Origin: Bacteroides sp. CAG:1060
Lineage (GTDB): Bacteria; Bacteroidota; Bacteroidia; Bacteroidales; UBA932
Assembly: GCA_000432655.1 (NCBI GenBank)
Contig: HF986295.1
Coordinates: forward strand, 1 to 9,119
Direction: 5' to 3'
DNA: 9,119 bases
Below the pieces are notes generated by a model. That model was not told the DNA's origin and ran no database searches. It saw nothing but the letters and a program-made list of their open reading frames with translations. Shown one piece after another: positions 1-8,025 of this stretch. The position numbers and the translations under genes were made by a program. The stretch's first letter is position 1, and each line of letters opens with the position of its first letter.

Positions 1-130
1 GGCGTACATTTTAGTCGACCTCATTCAGGATACGAAGTCGCGACCCCGCCACAACGGTAGCAGAAGCATACAGATAGATATTTGCAGATATTTTGGCAAT
101 ACGGCATTTATTCTCTAATTTTGACATTAT
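1..130. other. Intergenic region upstream of the transporter gene
   Basis: No gene is assigned here. The first 70 bases are GC-richer (about 53% by hand count) and the last 60 are AT-rich (about 28%), so the left part may be the tail of a neighbouring unit and the right part the promoter of the gene at 131. Two plus frames are open from the window edge (to a TAG at 58-60, and to a TAA near 116-118), and a 38-codon minus frame runs from an ATG at 127 to a TAA at 11-13. None has recognisable protein features, and all are short enough to be chance. A T-arm-like string on the minus strand (around 28-46) does not fold into a tRNA arm. Confidence 0.5.
92..123 (+). promoter_or_regulatory. Bacteroidota-type promoter for the DMT transporter
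   Basis: A TTTG (92-95) is followed after exactly 20 bases by TAATTTTG (116-123), matching the known Bacteroidota housekeeping promoter (-33 TTTG, about 19-21 bases, -7 TAnnTTTG). Transcription would be expected to start only about 4-7 bases after the -7 element, almost on the ATG at 131, giving a leader of a few bases at most. A weaker alternative -7 with one mismatch (GATATTTG, 77-84) would give a leader of about 40 bases. Confidence 0.55.
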
Positions 131-1048
131 ATGCATACACGAAACATTTTTACCCACCCGGTGTGGGCATCAGTTTTTGCACTGACGGCCGCCACTCTAT
201 GGGGATGGGCATATCCGATACTGAAGCTTGGCTTCATCGAATTCGGGATAACGGCAGATATGACAGGAAGCAAAATGATCTTCGCAGGACTGCGTTTTGG
301 CTTTGCGGGAATTATTGTCATGCTTATCGCCAGAATAAACGGAAAATCATTCAAGCCGCAAAAGCCTGTCAATTGGCTATATGTGCTTTTATTCGCCCTT
401 GTCAACACGACTCTCCATTACGCATTCTTCTATATCGGAATGTCGCATAGTGAAGGTTCGCGTGCCGCAATCCTCAATGCTGCCGGAACATTCATTCTGG
501 TAATCCTGGCCTGTCTGTTTTTCGAAAGTGACAAAATGACCGGCAAGAAGATTCTCGGTTGCGCCATAGGAATATCAGGCATCATTCTTCTTAATGTCGG
601 CGGCAGCAAGAGCAGCGCCTTCAGCATGTCGGGGGACGGAATGATTCTGCTCAACACTCTTTGTGCGGCATTCGCCGGACTTTTGACAAGAGGTCTGAAC
701 AAAAGAATCGATATTTTGGTGGGAACCGGGTGCAGCCTTGCCATCGGAGGAGGAATTCTTATCATTATCGGACTGATAGCCGGCGGCTCAATTCCGACAG
801 TTACTCCTGCAGGTATAATTTACCTATGTCTGCTTATATGCATTTCCTCCATAGGATTCTCTCTCTACAACAAACTTATAAGCTGTAATCCTATCGGAAA
901 AATAGCCATATACAATTCTCTGATACCAATTGTCGGAGCAATAACGTCCTGCCTGTGCCTGTCCGAACCTTTCAGATGGACATATCTTACCGCGGCATTC
1001 CTCGCTGCCACCGGCGTTTACATAATCAACAGAGCGGACAATACGTGA
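131..1048 (+). CDS. EamA/DMT-superfamily inner-membrane transporter, substrate unknown
   Basis: This 305-residue protein is strongly hydrophobic with about ten predicted membrane helices in two halves (roughly residues 12-155 and 168-300). That is the duplicated EamA layout of drug/metabolite transporters, and the length is normal for the family. The first half opens with a helix containing TLWGWAYPILKLG, typical of EamA N-termini. The second half ends with SLIPIVGAITSCLCLSEP followed by a last helix (AAFLAATGVYIIN), which is the usual family ending. Family members export or import amino acids, metabolites or drugs across the cytoplasmic membrane; nothing here identifies the cargo. The ATG at 131 is preferred because the next in-frame Met (residue 44) lies after the first helix. 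It stands alone in its transcription direction and converges on dnaE, so the neighbours give no hint about its role. Confidence 0.87.
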   Translation: MHTRNIFTHPVWASVFALTAATLWGWAYPILKLGFIEFGITADMTGSKMIFAGLRFGFAGIIVMLIARINGKSFKPQKPVNWLYVLLFALVNTTLHYAFFYIGMSHSEGSRAAILNAAGTFILVILACLFFESDKMTGKKILGCAIGISGIILLNVGGSKSSAFSMSGDGMILLNTLCAAFAGLLTRGLNKRIDILVGTGCSLAIGGGILIIIGLIAGGSIPTVTPAGIIYLCLLICISSIGFSLYNKLISCNPIGKIAIYNSLIPIVGAITSCLCLSEPFRWTYLTAAFLAATGVYIINRADNT

Positions 1049-1085
1049 TGCTTTGATTTTCGCTTCACCAATATTTTCAAGACCT

Positions 1086-4000
1086 CTACTTGTCAATTAC
1101 GTCAACCCTCATTCCCAGCCGTTCCGCTTCGTCAAAAAGGTCTTGACATGCACGGACAGAAAACTTCTTGGAGAAAAAGTTGATCTTATAACCGCTCGAC
1201 TTGTCCAGAAGTCTGATTTCCAGTCTTGTATTGCCTTTATACTCTTTCAGCATGCTGATAAGGTCCTTTCTGAATCCGGCATTCAGCAAAGACGTGTCCA
1301 ATGTGAATTCCACAGACTTGATGAGAGACTCTCCCACCAGTCCGAGCAAGGACACAGACCTCATCCTGAAAACGAACGGTGCTTTCTTTCCGGATGCAGC
1401 TTCTTCGGGAGATAATCTGTATCGCGGGGCCACCTCTCCTTCAATGAAAACCTGCTCGTGAGGTTTAAGCATCGGATAAAAACTCTGGTAGTCCTTCCCG
1501 AACAGAGCAAACTCATAATTTCCGCTGAAATCCTCTATAGCAGCCTTTGCGCCCGGACTTCCGCTTTTCGTGGTCATATTCTTGACATCGGTCACAATAC
1601 CGGCCACATTAACCTTCATGGATTTGCCGGCACGACCGCATTCATCCACTATCTCGTCAAGCTTTGTCAACGGAACTGCAAACTTTTCTATTTCAAACCT
1701 ATACCTGTCAAGAGGGTGCGCGGATAAATACATACCCACATATTCTTTCTCCTTCTGAAGTATTTCCAGCGTATCATCAAGAGTCTCCGGCATCATCGGT
1801 GGCTCCGGCCGCACAGGTTTCAATTCCTCAACATCTCCGAACAGCGAAGATGAACTGTCCATCATATCATTGCGGAAAAGGGTAGAATATCGCACCAGTT
1901 CATCAATAAACAGATCTCCGCTTCTGCCGGGCAGGAAATACTGGCTTCTCTTCAGTCCAAAAGAATCCAGCGCACCGGAATACACAAGCGTTTCAAGAGG
2001 CTTACGTCCGACCATTGCCCCGGTCCTCTCAATGAAATCATACAAATCAGCGAATAACCCGGCCTTTTCCCTTTCGGCAATTATAGCAGTGACGACATTG
2101 TCCCCAAATCCTTTCAAGCCTCCGAGACCAAAACGGATATCCCCCTTGGAATTGACAGAAAACTGCGCCGCAGATTCGTTGACATCCGGGCTTAAAACCT
2201 TGATTCCGGCTTTCCGGCAGTCAGCCATAATCTCCTTCATTTCTTCCATGTTGGAGATATTCTGGGTCAGGTTGGACGCCTGGAACTCGGACGGGTAATG
2301 CGCCTTGAGCCATGCTGTCTGATAGCTCACCCAAGCATAACACGTCGCGTGCGACTTATTGAATGCGTATTTGGCGAACGCCTCCCAGTCTTTCCATATC
2401 TTCTCCAGAACTTCTTGAGGATGGCCGTTGGCGACAGCGCCTTTTATGAAAGAGTCCTTGAGGGAGTCAAGCACGTCCTTCTTCTTCTTTCCCATGGCCT
2501 TACGGAGCTTGTCCGCCTTTCCTTTTGAAAATCCTGCAAGCTTCTGGGAAAGAAGCATCACCTGCTCCTGATACACCGTGACCCCATACGTCTCCTTGAG
2601 GTATTCCTCCATAGCCGGCAAGTCATAATGAATCTTGCTCGGATCGTTCTTTCCCGCCACAAAATCAGGAATATAATCCATAGGTCCCGGGCGATAAAGC
2701 GCATTCATAGCTATAAGATCTTCGAAACGCTCCGGCTGAAGTTTTATCAGCCATTCTTGCATTCCTCCGGATTCAAACTGGAATATACTCTTGGTATCTC
2801 CTCTGGAATACAGCGCGAACACCTCCGGATCGTCTATCGGAATCTGCTCTATATCTATTTCTGTACCGAAACGACTTTTTACCAATGCCAGACATCTGTC
2901 TATGATAGAAAGCGTCTTAAGTCCCAGAAAGTCCATTTTGAGCATACCCACATCTTCAATCTTGGTGCCTTCATACTGACTCACCCACACCTGCTGACCG
3001 GTGGCCTTATCAGTACCCATTGTTATGGGAATATAATCGGTAAGATTGCCCCTACCGATAATCATCGCACAGGCATGGATACCGGTCTGCCTGATACACC
3101 CTTCCAACTCAAGCGCGTATTTGAGCACTTCGCGCACAAGCGGCTCTCCGTTCTCATATTCATTCTTGAGCTCGGGTACCAACTTGACACTGTTGGCAAG
3201 AGTAGGTTTATACTCCTTGTCTTTCCCATTTTCCTTGACCACAATCGGCCTGTCCGGAATCATCTTGGTAAGCCTGTTGGACTCCGCAATGGGCAGGTTG
3301 GAGATGCGTGCCACATCCTTTACGGCCAGTTTTGCGGCCATTGTGCCAAATGTGATTACATGAGACACATGATCGGCGCCATAATGCTCCTGGACATACT
3401 GAATAACACGGAAACGCCCTTCATCGTCAAAATCCACATCGATATCAGGCATCGATATTCGTTCAGGATTAAGGAACCGCTCGAAAAGCAAGTCATACCG
3501 TATAGGATCGAGGTTGGTGATTCCAAGACAGTAGGCCACACATGAACCTGCCGCAGAACCTCGTCCCGGACCGATAGATACTCCATTACGACGTCCCCAG
3601 TTGATAAAATCCTGTACTATAAGGAAGTAGTCCGGAAAGCCCATGAAGGATATGGTCATCAGTTCGAAGTGCAAACGTTCTTTCTGCACTTCGTTGAGAT
3701 TATCTCCATAACGATCCCGCGCCCCCTTGTAGGTAAGATGGCACAAGAAAGCTACAGACCGGCAAAACTCATCTCCACGATATATTTTTTCCGTGATATT
3801 GCCGTCATGATCCTTAAGGACCTCATATTTGCCATTGTCTATAATATCCGAATACTTGTCCAGATAAACATCTATATTGTCAAGGAAAGACTGTTCTATC
3901 TGAAATTTTGGAAGCACATGTCCGCGATTGATTTCATACCTCTCAACCTTGTCGAAGACTTCCATAGTATTGCTTATGACCTCCGGATGGTCCGGGAAAA

Positions 4001-4784
4001 TCTCCGCCATCTCTTCCTCGCTCTTGAGGTACTCCTCCTGCGTGTAACGCAACCTCTTCGGGTCGTCAATATTTGCATTGGTTGTGAGACAGATAAGTCT
4101 GTCATGTACCGGTCCGTCCTCTTTGCGTACGAAGTGCACGTCGTTGGTGGCAACCACTTTTACTCCGTGTTTCTGTGCAAGCTTAAAGATCTCGGCACAG
4201 TACTCCTTCTGATTCTCATACACATCAAGCGGCAGTCCCGGGACACGCGTCTTGTGCATCATCACCTCAAGATAGTAATCGTCCCCGAAAACCTTCTTAT
4301 GCCACCTTATGGCCTCATCTACAGCCTTCTCGTCTCCTGCAAGTATCCCTTGTGGTATCTCCCCGGCAAGACAAGCGGAACAGCATATAATGTTGTCATG
4401 ATATTTCTCTATCACCTCATGACTTACGCGGGGCTTATAATACATACCTTCAATATGTCCTATTGAAACGATCTTCATGAGGTTCTTGTACCCCTCATAA
4501 TTCTTGGCAAGGAGTATGAGGTGATAATACTTCTTGTGGTCGTTATCCTTCAGGGTATGATCATAATGACGAGTGACATAGATTTCACACCCGATGATAG
4601 GCTTGACATCAGGGAACTTGGCGGACACGTCATGAAAGTCTTTGACCCCAAACAAATTACCGTGATCCGTAATAGCAATACCCGGCATACCCAACTCCTG
4701 GGCACGACTGAAGAGTTTTTCGATATCACTCAAGCCGTCAAGGATTGAGTATTGAGTATGGACATGAAGGTGTACAAAAGACAT
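1086..4784 (-). CDS. dnaE: DNA polymerase III subunit alpha (DnaE1 type)
   Basis: This is the catalytic subunit of the replicative polymerase, extending both strands at the fork in complex with the beta clamp and clamp loader. It has 1232 residues and appears complete. The N-terminal PHP domain (1 to about 280) starts immediately with HLHVHTQYS and carries ITDHGN (39-43), GCE (65-67) and NDVH (214-217). The polymerase core follows: GPGRGSAAGS (406-414), PDIDVDFDD with the presumed catalytic D449 and D451, and KMDFLGL with the third acidic residue D618. Next come the fingers (AFNKSHATCYAW, 807-818), a helix-hairpin-helix region (about 885-940) and an OB fold (about 1055-1145). A clamp-binding candidate ends in SSSSLFG (977-983). 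The start is secure because PHP motif I begins at residue 5. By contrast, E. coli DnaE has degenerate PHP motifs (HLRVH, ITDFTN). The only upstream same-strand neighbour is secDF, separated by a terminator. Confidence 0.98.
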   Translation of the reverse strand: MSFVHLHVHTQYSILDGLSDIEKLFSRAQELGMPGIAITDHGNLFGVKDFHDVSAKFPDVKPIIGCEIYVTRHYDHTLKDNDHKKYYHLILLAKNYEGYKNLMKIVSIGHIEGMYYKPRVSHEVIEKYHDNIICCSACLAGEIPQGILAGDEKAVDEAIRWHKKVFGDDYYLEVMMHKTRVPGLPLDVYENQKEYCAEIFKLAQKHGVKVVATNDVHFVRKEDGPVHDRLICLTTNANIDDPKRLRYTQEEYLKSEEEMAEIFPDHPEVISNTMEVFDKVERYEINRGHVLPKFQIEQSFLDNIDVYLDKYSDIIDNGKYEVLKDHDGNITEKIYRGDEFCRSVAFLCHLTYKGARDRYGDNLNEVQKERLHFELMTISFMGFPDYFLIVQDFINWGRRNGVSIGPGRGSAAGSCVAYCLGITNLDPIRYDLLFERFLNPERISMPDIDVDFDDEGRFRVIQYVQEHYGADHVSHVITFGTMAAKLAVKDVARISNLPIAESNRLTKMIPDRPIVVKENGKDKEYKPTLANSVKLVPELKNEYENGEPLVREVLKYALELEGCIRQTGIHACAMIIGRGNLTDYIPITMGTDKATGQQVWVSQYEGTKIEDVGMLKMDFLGLKTLSIIDRCLALVKSRFGTEIDIEQIPIDDPEVFALYSRGDTKSIFQFESGGMQEWLIKLQPERFEDLIAMNALYRPGPMDYIPDFVAGKNDPSKIHYDLPAMEEYLKETYGVTVYQEQVMLLSQKLAGFSKGKADKLRKAMGKKKKDVLDSLKDSFIKGAVANGHPQEVLEKIWKDWEAFAKYAFNKSHATCYAWVSYQTAWLKAHYPSEFQASNLTQNISNMEEMKEIMADCRKAGIKVLSPDVNESAAQFSVNSKGDIRFGLGGLKGFGDNVVTAIIAEREKAGLFADLYDFIERTGAMVGRKPLETLVYSGALDSFGLKRSQYFLPGRSGDLFIDELVRYSTLFRNDMMDSSSSLFGDVEELKPVRPEPPMMPETLDDTLEILQKEKEYVGMYLSAHPLDRYRFEIEKFAVPLTKLDEIVDECGRAGKSMKVNVAGIVTDVKNMTTKSGSPGAKAAIEDFSGNYEFALFGKDYQSFYPMLKPHEQVFIEGEVAPRYRLSPEEAASGKKAPFVFRMRSVSLLGLVGESLIKSVEFTLDTSLLNAGFRKDLISMLKEYKGNTRLEIRLLDKSSGYKINFFSKKFSVRACQDLFDEAERLGMRVDVIDK

Positions 4785-4792
4785 AGCAGATG

Positions 4793-4800
4793 CAAATATA
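4793..4800 (-). promoter_or_regulatory. Probable -7 promoter element of dnaE
   Basis: On the minus strand the sequence reads TATATTTG followed by C, a perfect TAnnTTTG element, with eight bases between it and the dnaE ATG (4784). Initiation 4-7 bases downstream would give a leader of only about 2-5 bases. No TTTG-like -33 element is seen at the expected 19-21 base distance (about 4820-4824), because that position is inside the upstream terminator hairpin. The match could be chance in this AT-rich spacer, but the same element recurs before every other gene start here. Confidence 0.45.
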
Positions 4801-4803
4801 CAT

Positions 4804-4834
4804 AAAAAACACCCGACCTTAAGGGGCCGGGCAT
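4804..4834 (-). terminator. Rho-independent terminator after secDF
   Basis: On the minus strand a stem CCCGGCC / GGTCGGG (4831-4825 with 4818-4812, seven pairs including one G-U) closes a six-base loop CCTTAA. It can be extended outward by about three weak pairs, and is followed directly by a run of six U (4809-4804). It lies 22 bases beyond the secDF stop codon and ends 20 bases before dnaE, so it should end the secDF transcript. On the plus strand the same stem has an A-C mismatch and a poorer U tract, and no gene points at it, so minus is the working direction. Confidence 0.85.
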
Positions 4835-4856
4835 CTTTTATATTTAAGAAATACTT

Positions 4857-7800
4857 TTATTTCTTATTGGTTGCCTCCTTGGCTGCAAGTTTCTTGCGAC
4901 GGGACATTGTGGCATCAAACATAATCGGAGTACCAATCATGATGGAAGCGTATGTTCCGATACAGATACCGAGACACAGAGCAACTGAAAGTCCCCTGAT
5001 GGATTCTCCACCGAAGATAGCGATAGCCAGCATAGGGAGGAGGGTTGATACAGAGGTATTCACCGTACGTGTCAAAGTAGCGTTGAGAGACTTGTTGACA
5101 GTATCCTTGAAGTCATCCTTGACATGAAGGCTGAGGTTCTCACGAATACGGTCGAAAATCACCACGTTATCGTTGATAGCATAACCGATAATGGTAAGGA
5201 TTGCCGCGATGAACGTCTGATCCACATCAAGATTGAATGGGAGGATTCCGCTGAACAGAGAGAAGAATCCGATGATGATGATGGATGTGTGTGCAAGTGA
5301 AACCACACCACCAAGACCCCATGTCCAGCCCTTGAATCTGAACGCGATGTAAGCAAAGATAACTAAAAGAGCAAGGATAATGGAGATTACCGCGTTGCGC
5401 TTGATATCATTTGCAATTGATGCGCCCACCTTATCAGATGAGATAATACCGTTAGGGTTGTCAAGAGTAGATACAAATTCGTCGAAAGTAAGGCCCTCGT
5501 CATAGAAGCCCTTCAAAGACTCATAGAGCATTCCTTCAATTTCGTTATCTACGGTAGCGGCCTCATCCTGGTACTTGTAAGAAGTGGTTATCTTCATCTG
5601 GCTGTCGCCACCGAACTGCTTAACCTCAACGGATGTACCTGCAAGACCCTGCTCTGAAGATGCAAGATCGAACACCTTACCGGTAGCCTCACGCACATCC
5701 TCAGCCGTCACCGGCTTGTCAAAACGCACTACATACGTACGACCTCCAGTGAAGTCCACACCGTATGTAAAGCCTTTGATGAAGATAGAGCCGAGGGATA
5801 TGAGAATAAGTGCACCGGAAACGAGATATGACCATTTGCGTCCACTGATGAAATCAATCTTGGTATTCTTGAGGAAGTTCTTTGTAAGATCGGTTTCAAA
5901 GGTGATATTCTTGCCGCGACTTACCCTGTCATCGAAAATAATACGTGTGATGAAGATGGAAGTCAGCACAGAAGTAATGATACCGATGATAAGAGTGGTA
6001 GCAAAACCCTTGATAGGACCTGAGCCGAAGAAGAAGAGAACAAGACCGGTAAGGAGTGTGGTTACCTGACCGTCAATAATAGCTGAATAAGCATTGCTGT
6101 ATCCGTCGTGGATAGCCTTTCCAAGGCCCTTTCCTGCCTTAAGCTCTTCCTTGACACGCTCGTAAATAATCACGTTGGCATCCACCGCCATACCCAAGGT
6201 AAGGACGAGACCGGCAATACCAGGAAGGGTCAGCACGGCTCCAAAAGCAGAAAGAACGCCGAACAGGAGAATCACGTTGGTAAGAAGTGCCGCGTCAGCA
6301 GCCAAACCTGCGCCCTTATAGAAGAATACCATGTAGATAAGGACGAGAAGGAAGGCGATGATGAATGATATGAGACCGGCACGGATTGAAGCGGCACCGA
6401 GGGAAGGTCCCACAACCTGCTCCTGAACGATAGTCGCCGGTGCAGGAAGCTTACCTGACTTGAGGACGTTGGTAAGGTCGGTAGCTTCTTCAATGGAGAA
6501 ATGTCCGGTAATGGAAGAAACACCACCGCTGATTTCGTTGAGGACGTTAGGATAAGAGTAAACGGTACCGTCAAGCACAATGGCTATCTGACGACCTACA
6601 TTCTCTTTAGTGAGACGAGCCCATACATTGGCACCTTCAGCGTTCATTGTCATTGAAACGCTTGGCTCTCCACCCTGGCGATCATTGTACTCTACACGAG
6701 CATCGGTCACATAACCGCCGTCGAGAGGAGCTTTTCCGTCACGGGATGAAGCCTTGATGGCCACGAGGTCATAAATATTGCTGTCCTGAATGAAATCTGA
6801 AGACTTCACTGTCCACATTGCCTTGAACTCTGCAGGGAATACTGCAGCGACTTCCGGTCTGGCAAGGTACTTATTGATAAGCGCGGTGTCGGCAGCGGCA
6901 GCAAATCCGATGCAGGCATTGTCACGGAATCCTGAAGGAGAAAGTACGGCAAAGAGCGGATTCGCCTTCTTGTAAGCCTCGACAGAAGCCTCGTCGGTAG
7001 AAGTTCCCTGTGCCTTAAGCTCCTGAGAAACGATATCGTCAGATGCCGTTGTCTCTTCCGCCTTCACTTCTGTGGCAGGAGCATCCTCTGCCAGGCTCTG
7101 TGCGAGCACTGCATTGGCTTCCTCAAGATAAGGGGCGATTTCAGAAGCATAATATGTGGTCCAGAACTCCAATGAAGCAGTACCCTGAAGCAGTTTACGT
7201 ACACGCTCAGGCTCTTTTACACCAGGAAGTTCCACAAGGATACGTCCTGTATTGCCAAGTTTCTGGATTGAAGGCTGTGTGACACCAAAACGGTCGATAC
7301 GGTTACGGAGAACGTTGAAAGAGTTGGACACGGCGCTCTCTGATTCTTCTTTGAGTACGGTGAGCACCTGCTCGTCTGATGTCTCCGGGTTGATTCTTCC
7401 AGCCATATCGATAGTTCCGAAAATGGAAGAAAGTCTCTGTCCGCCACCAACTTCTTTCCATGCCTCGCCGAAAAGTGTGATAAAGTCGGACTGAGAGTTG
7501 ACACTGCGCTGCTTGGCGAGTGCTACTGCCTTTTCGAATTCCGGAGTTCTGTTGTCTCCGGCAAGAGCCTTTACAAGGTCCTCGAGCTGCACCTGCAGCA
7601 TGACGTTCATACCTCCCTTAAGGTCAAGTCCAAGGTTAATCTCCTTGTTCTGTACCTGCTTGTAGGTATTACCGAAATAAATTACTTTTGATGAAATGGA
7701 GTCGGTGTATCTGCGGGATTCTATCTTTCTGATGGAATCGAGATAGAATGCCTTGTCAACATCCGGCACCTGTGCGAATGCGGCGGACTCCTTCACTCTC

Positions 7801-7931
7801 TCCACAACCTTGTCGGCAGCCTTGTCAGCCTTTCCGGCATAGATGCTGCTTACCAGGGAGAAAGAGAGCTGCCAAAAGCAGGCTAAAACGAAGCAGATGG
7901 CCACAACTCTGATGAAACCTTTGTTTTGCAT
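4857..7931 (-). CDS. secDF: Fused protein translocase subunit SecDF
   Basis: SecDF is an RND-type, ion-gradient-driven accessory of SecYEG that pulls exported proteins through on the periplasmic side. The 1024-residue protein joins SecD (about 1-668) and SecF (about 685-1005). The SecD part has a first helix (about 8-30), the D1 motif LGLDLKGGMNVMLQV (100-114), the P1 periplasmic region including NVLRNRIDRFGV (206-217), five clustered helices (about 515-665), and AVDANVIIYERVKEEL carrying D584 (582-597). The SecF part has YGVDFTGG (723-730), then helices from about 845 to 1005 with GYAINDNVVIFDRIREN (916-932) carrying D921. These two aspartates correspond to the conserved intramembrane acidic residues implicated in proton or sodium coupling. 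A low-complexity acidic, Ala/Glu-rich stretch (about 270-325) interrupts P1. The C-terminus is Lys-rich and cytoplasmic. Fusion into a single chain is usual in Bacteroidota. The gene has its own promoter and terminator. Confidence 0.97.
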   Translation of the reverse strand: MQNKGFIRVVAICFVLACFWQLSFSLVSSIYAGKADKAADKVVERVKESAAFAQVPDVDKAFYLDSIRKIESRRYTDSISSKVIYFGNTYKQVQNKEINLGLDLKGGMNVMLQVQLEDLVKALAGDNRTPEFEKAVALAKQRSVNSQSDFITLFGEAWKEVGGGQRLSSIFGTIDMAGRINPETSDEQVLTVLKEESESAVSNSFNVLRNRIDRFGVTQPSIQKLGNTGRILVELPGVKEPERVRKLLQGTASLEFWTTYYASEIAPYLEEANAVLAQSLAEDAPATEVKAEETTASDDIVSQELKAQGTSTDEASVEAYKKANPLFAVLSPSGFRDNACIGFAAAADTALINKYLARPEVAAVFPAEFKAMWTVKSSDFIQDSNIYDLVAIKASSRDGKAPLDGGYVTDARVEYNDRQGGEPSVSMTMNAEGANVWARLTKENVGRQIAIVLDGTVYSYPNVLNEISGGVSSITGHFSIEEATDLTNVLKSGKLPAPATIVQEQVVGPSLGAASIRAGLISFIIAFLLVLIYMVFFYKGAGLAADAALLTNVILLFGVLSAFGAVLTLPGIAGLVLTLGMAVDANVIIYERVKEELKAGKGLGKAIHDGYSNAYSAIIDGQVTTLLTGLVLFFFGSGPIKGFATTLIIGIITSVLTSIFITRIIFDDRVSRGKNITFETDLTKNFLKNTKIDFISGRKWSYLVSGALILISLGSIFIKGFTYGVDFTGGRTYVVRFDKPVTAEDVREATGKVFDLASSEQGLAGTSVEVKQFGGDSQMKITTSYKYQDEAATVDNEIEGMLYESLKGFYDEGLTFDEFVSTLDNPNGIISSDKVGASIANDIKRNAVISIILALLVIFAYIAFRFKGWTWGLGGVVSLAHTSIIIIGFFSLFSGILPFNLDVDQTFIAAILTIIGYAINDNVVIFDRIRENLSLHVKDDFKDTVNKSLNATLTRTVNTSVSTLLPMLAIAIFGGESIRGLSVALCLGICIGTYASIMIGTPIMFDATMSRRKKLAAKEATNKK

Positions 7932-7968
7932 AAATATGTTTTTTACATTATATTTCCAAAATAGTGTG

Positions 7969-8002
7969 CAAAGTTAGTATTTTTCTCAAAAGAAAGAAAC
8001 AA
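7969..8002 (-). promoter_or_regulatory. Probable promoter of secDF
   Basis: On the minus strand TAACTTTG followed by C (7976-7969) is a perfect Bacteroidota -7 element. A TTG (8002-8000) lies 23 bases upstream, slightly further than the usual 19-21, so the -33 assignment is weak. Transcription from about 7963-7966 would give a leader of roughly 30-35 bases that is AT-rich and has no Shine-Dalgarno sequence, as is common in this phylum. Confidence 0.55.
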
Positions 8003-8017
8003 TGACATGCTTTTTTG

Positions 8018-8025
8018 TATATTTG
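8018..8025 (+). promoter_or_regulatory. Probable -7 element of the NfeD-floA unit
   Basis: TATATTTG is a perfect TAnnTTTG match 23 bases before the preferred NfeD start at 8049. Initiation near 8029-8032 would give a leader of about 17-20 bases. No clear -33 TTTG is visible at about 7994-7998. If this element is real, the upstream in-frame ATG at 8007 is not transcribed, which supports the later start. Confidence 0.5.

Noticed and set aside
28..46. Minus-strand string resembling a tRNA T-arm (TTCG followed by ATCC)
   Set aside because: The five-base stem needed around the loop does not pair, and no anticodon or acceptor stem can be found.
11..127. 38-codon minus-strand reading frame upstream of the transporter
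   Set aside because: It has a start and a stop, but no promoter, no recognisable product and a length expected by chance. I mention it only in the intergenic description.
82..450. 122-codon plus-strand frame overlapping the transporter start
   Set aside because: It overlaps the transporter gene in another frame, and its translation is compositionally odd with no membrane or domain pattern.
2628..3545. 305-codon open frame on the plus strand opposite dnaE
   Set aside because: It lies wholly antisense to the conserved polymerase core. Its translation has no recognisable domain, and dnaE explains the sequence completely.
3669..4466. 265-codon open frame on the plus strand opposite the dnaE PHP domain
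   Set aside because: It is an antisense shadow of a well-conserved coding region, with no family signature or promoter of its own.
1086..4784. Possible intein or frameshift in dnaE
   Set aside because: All polymerase motifs occur in order at normal spacing in one uninterrupted frame.
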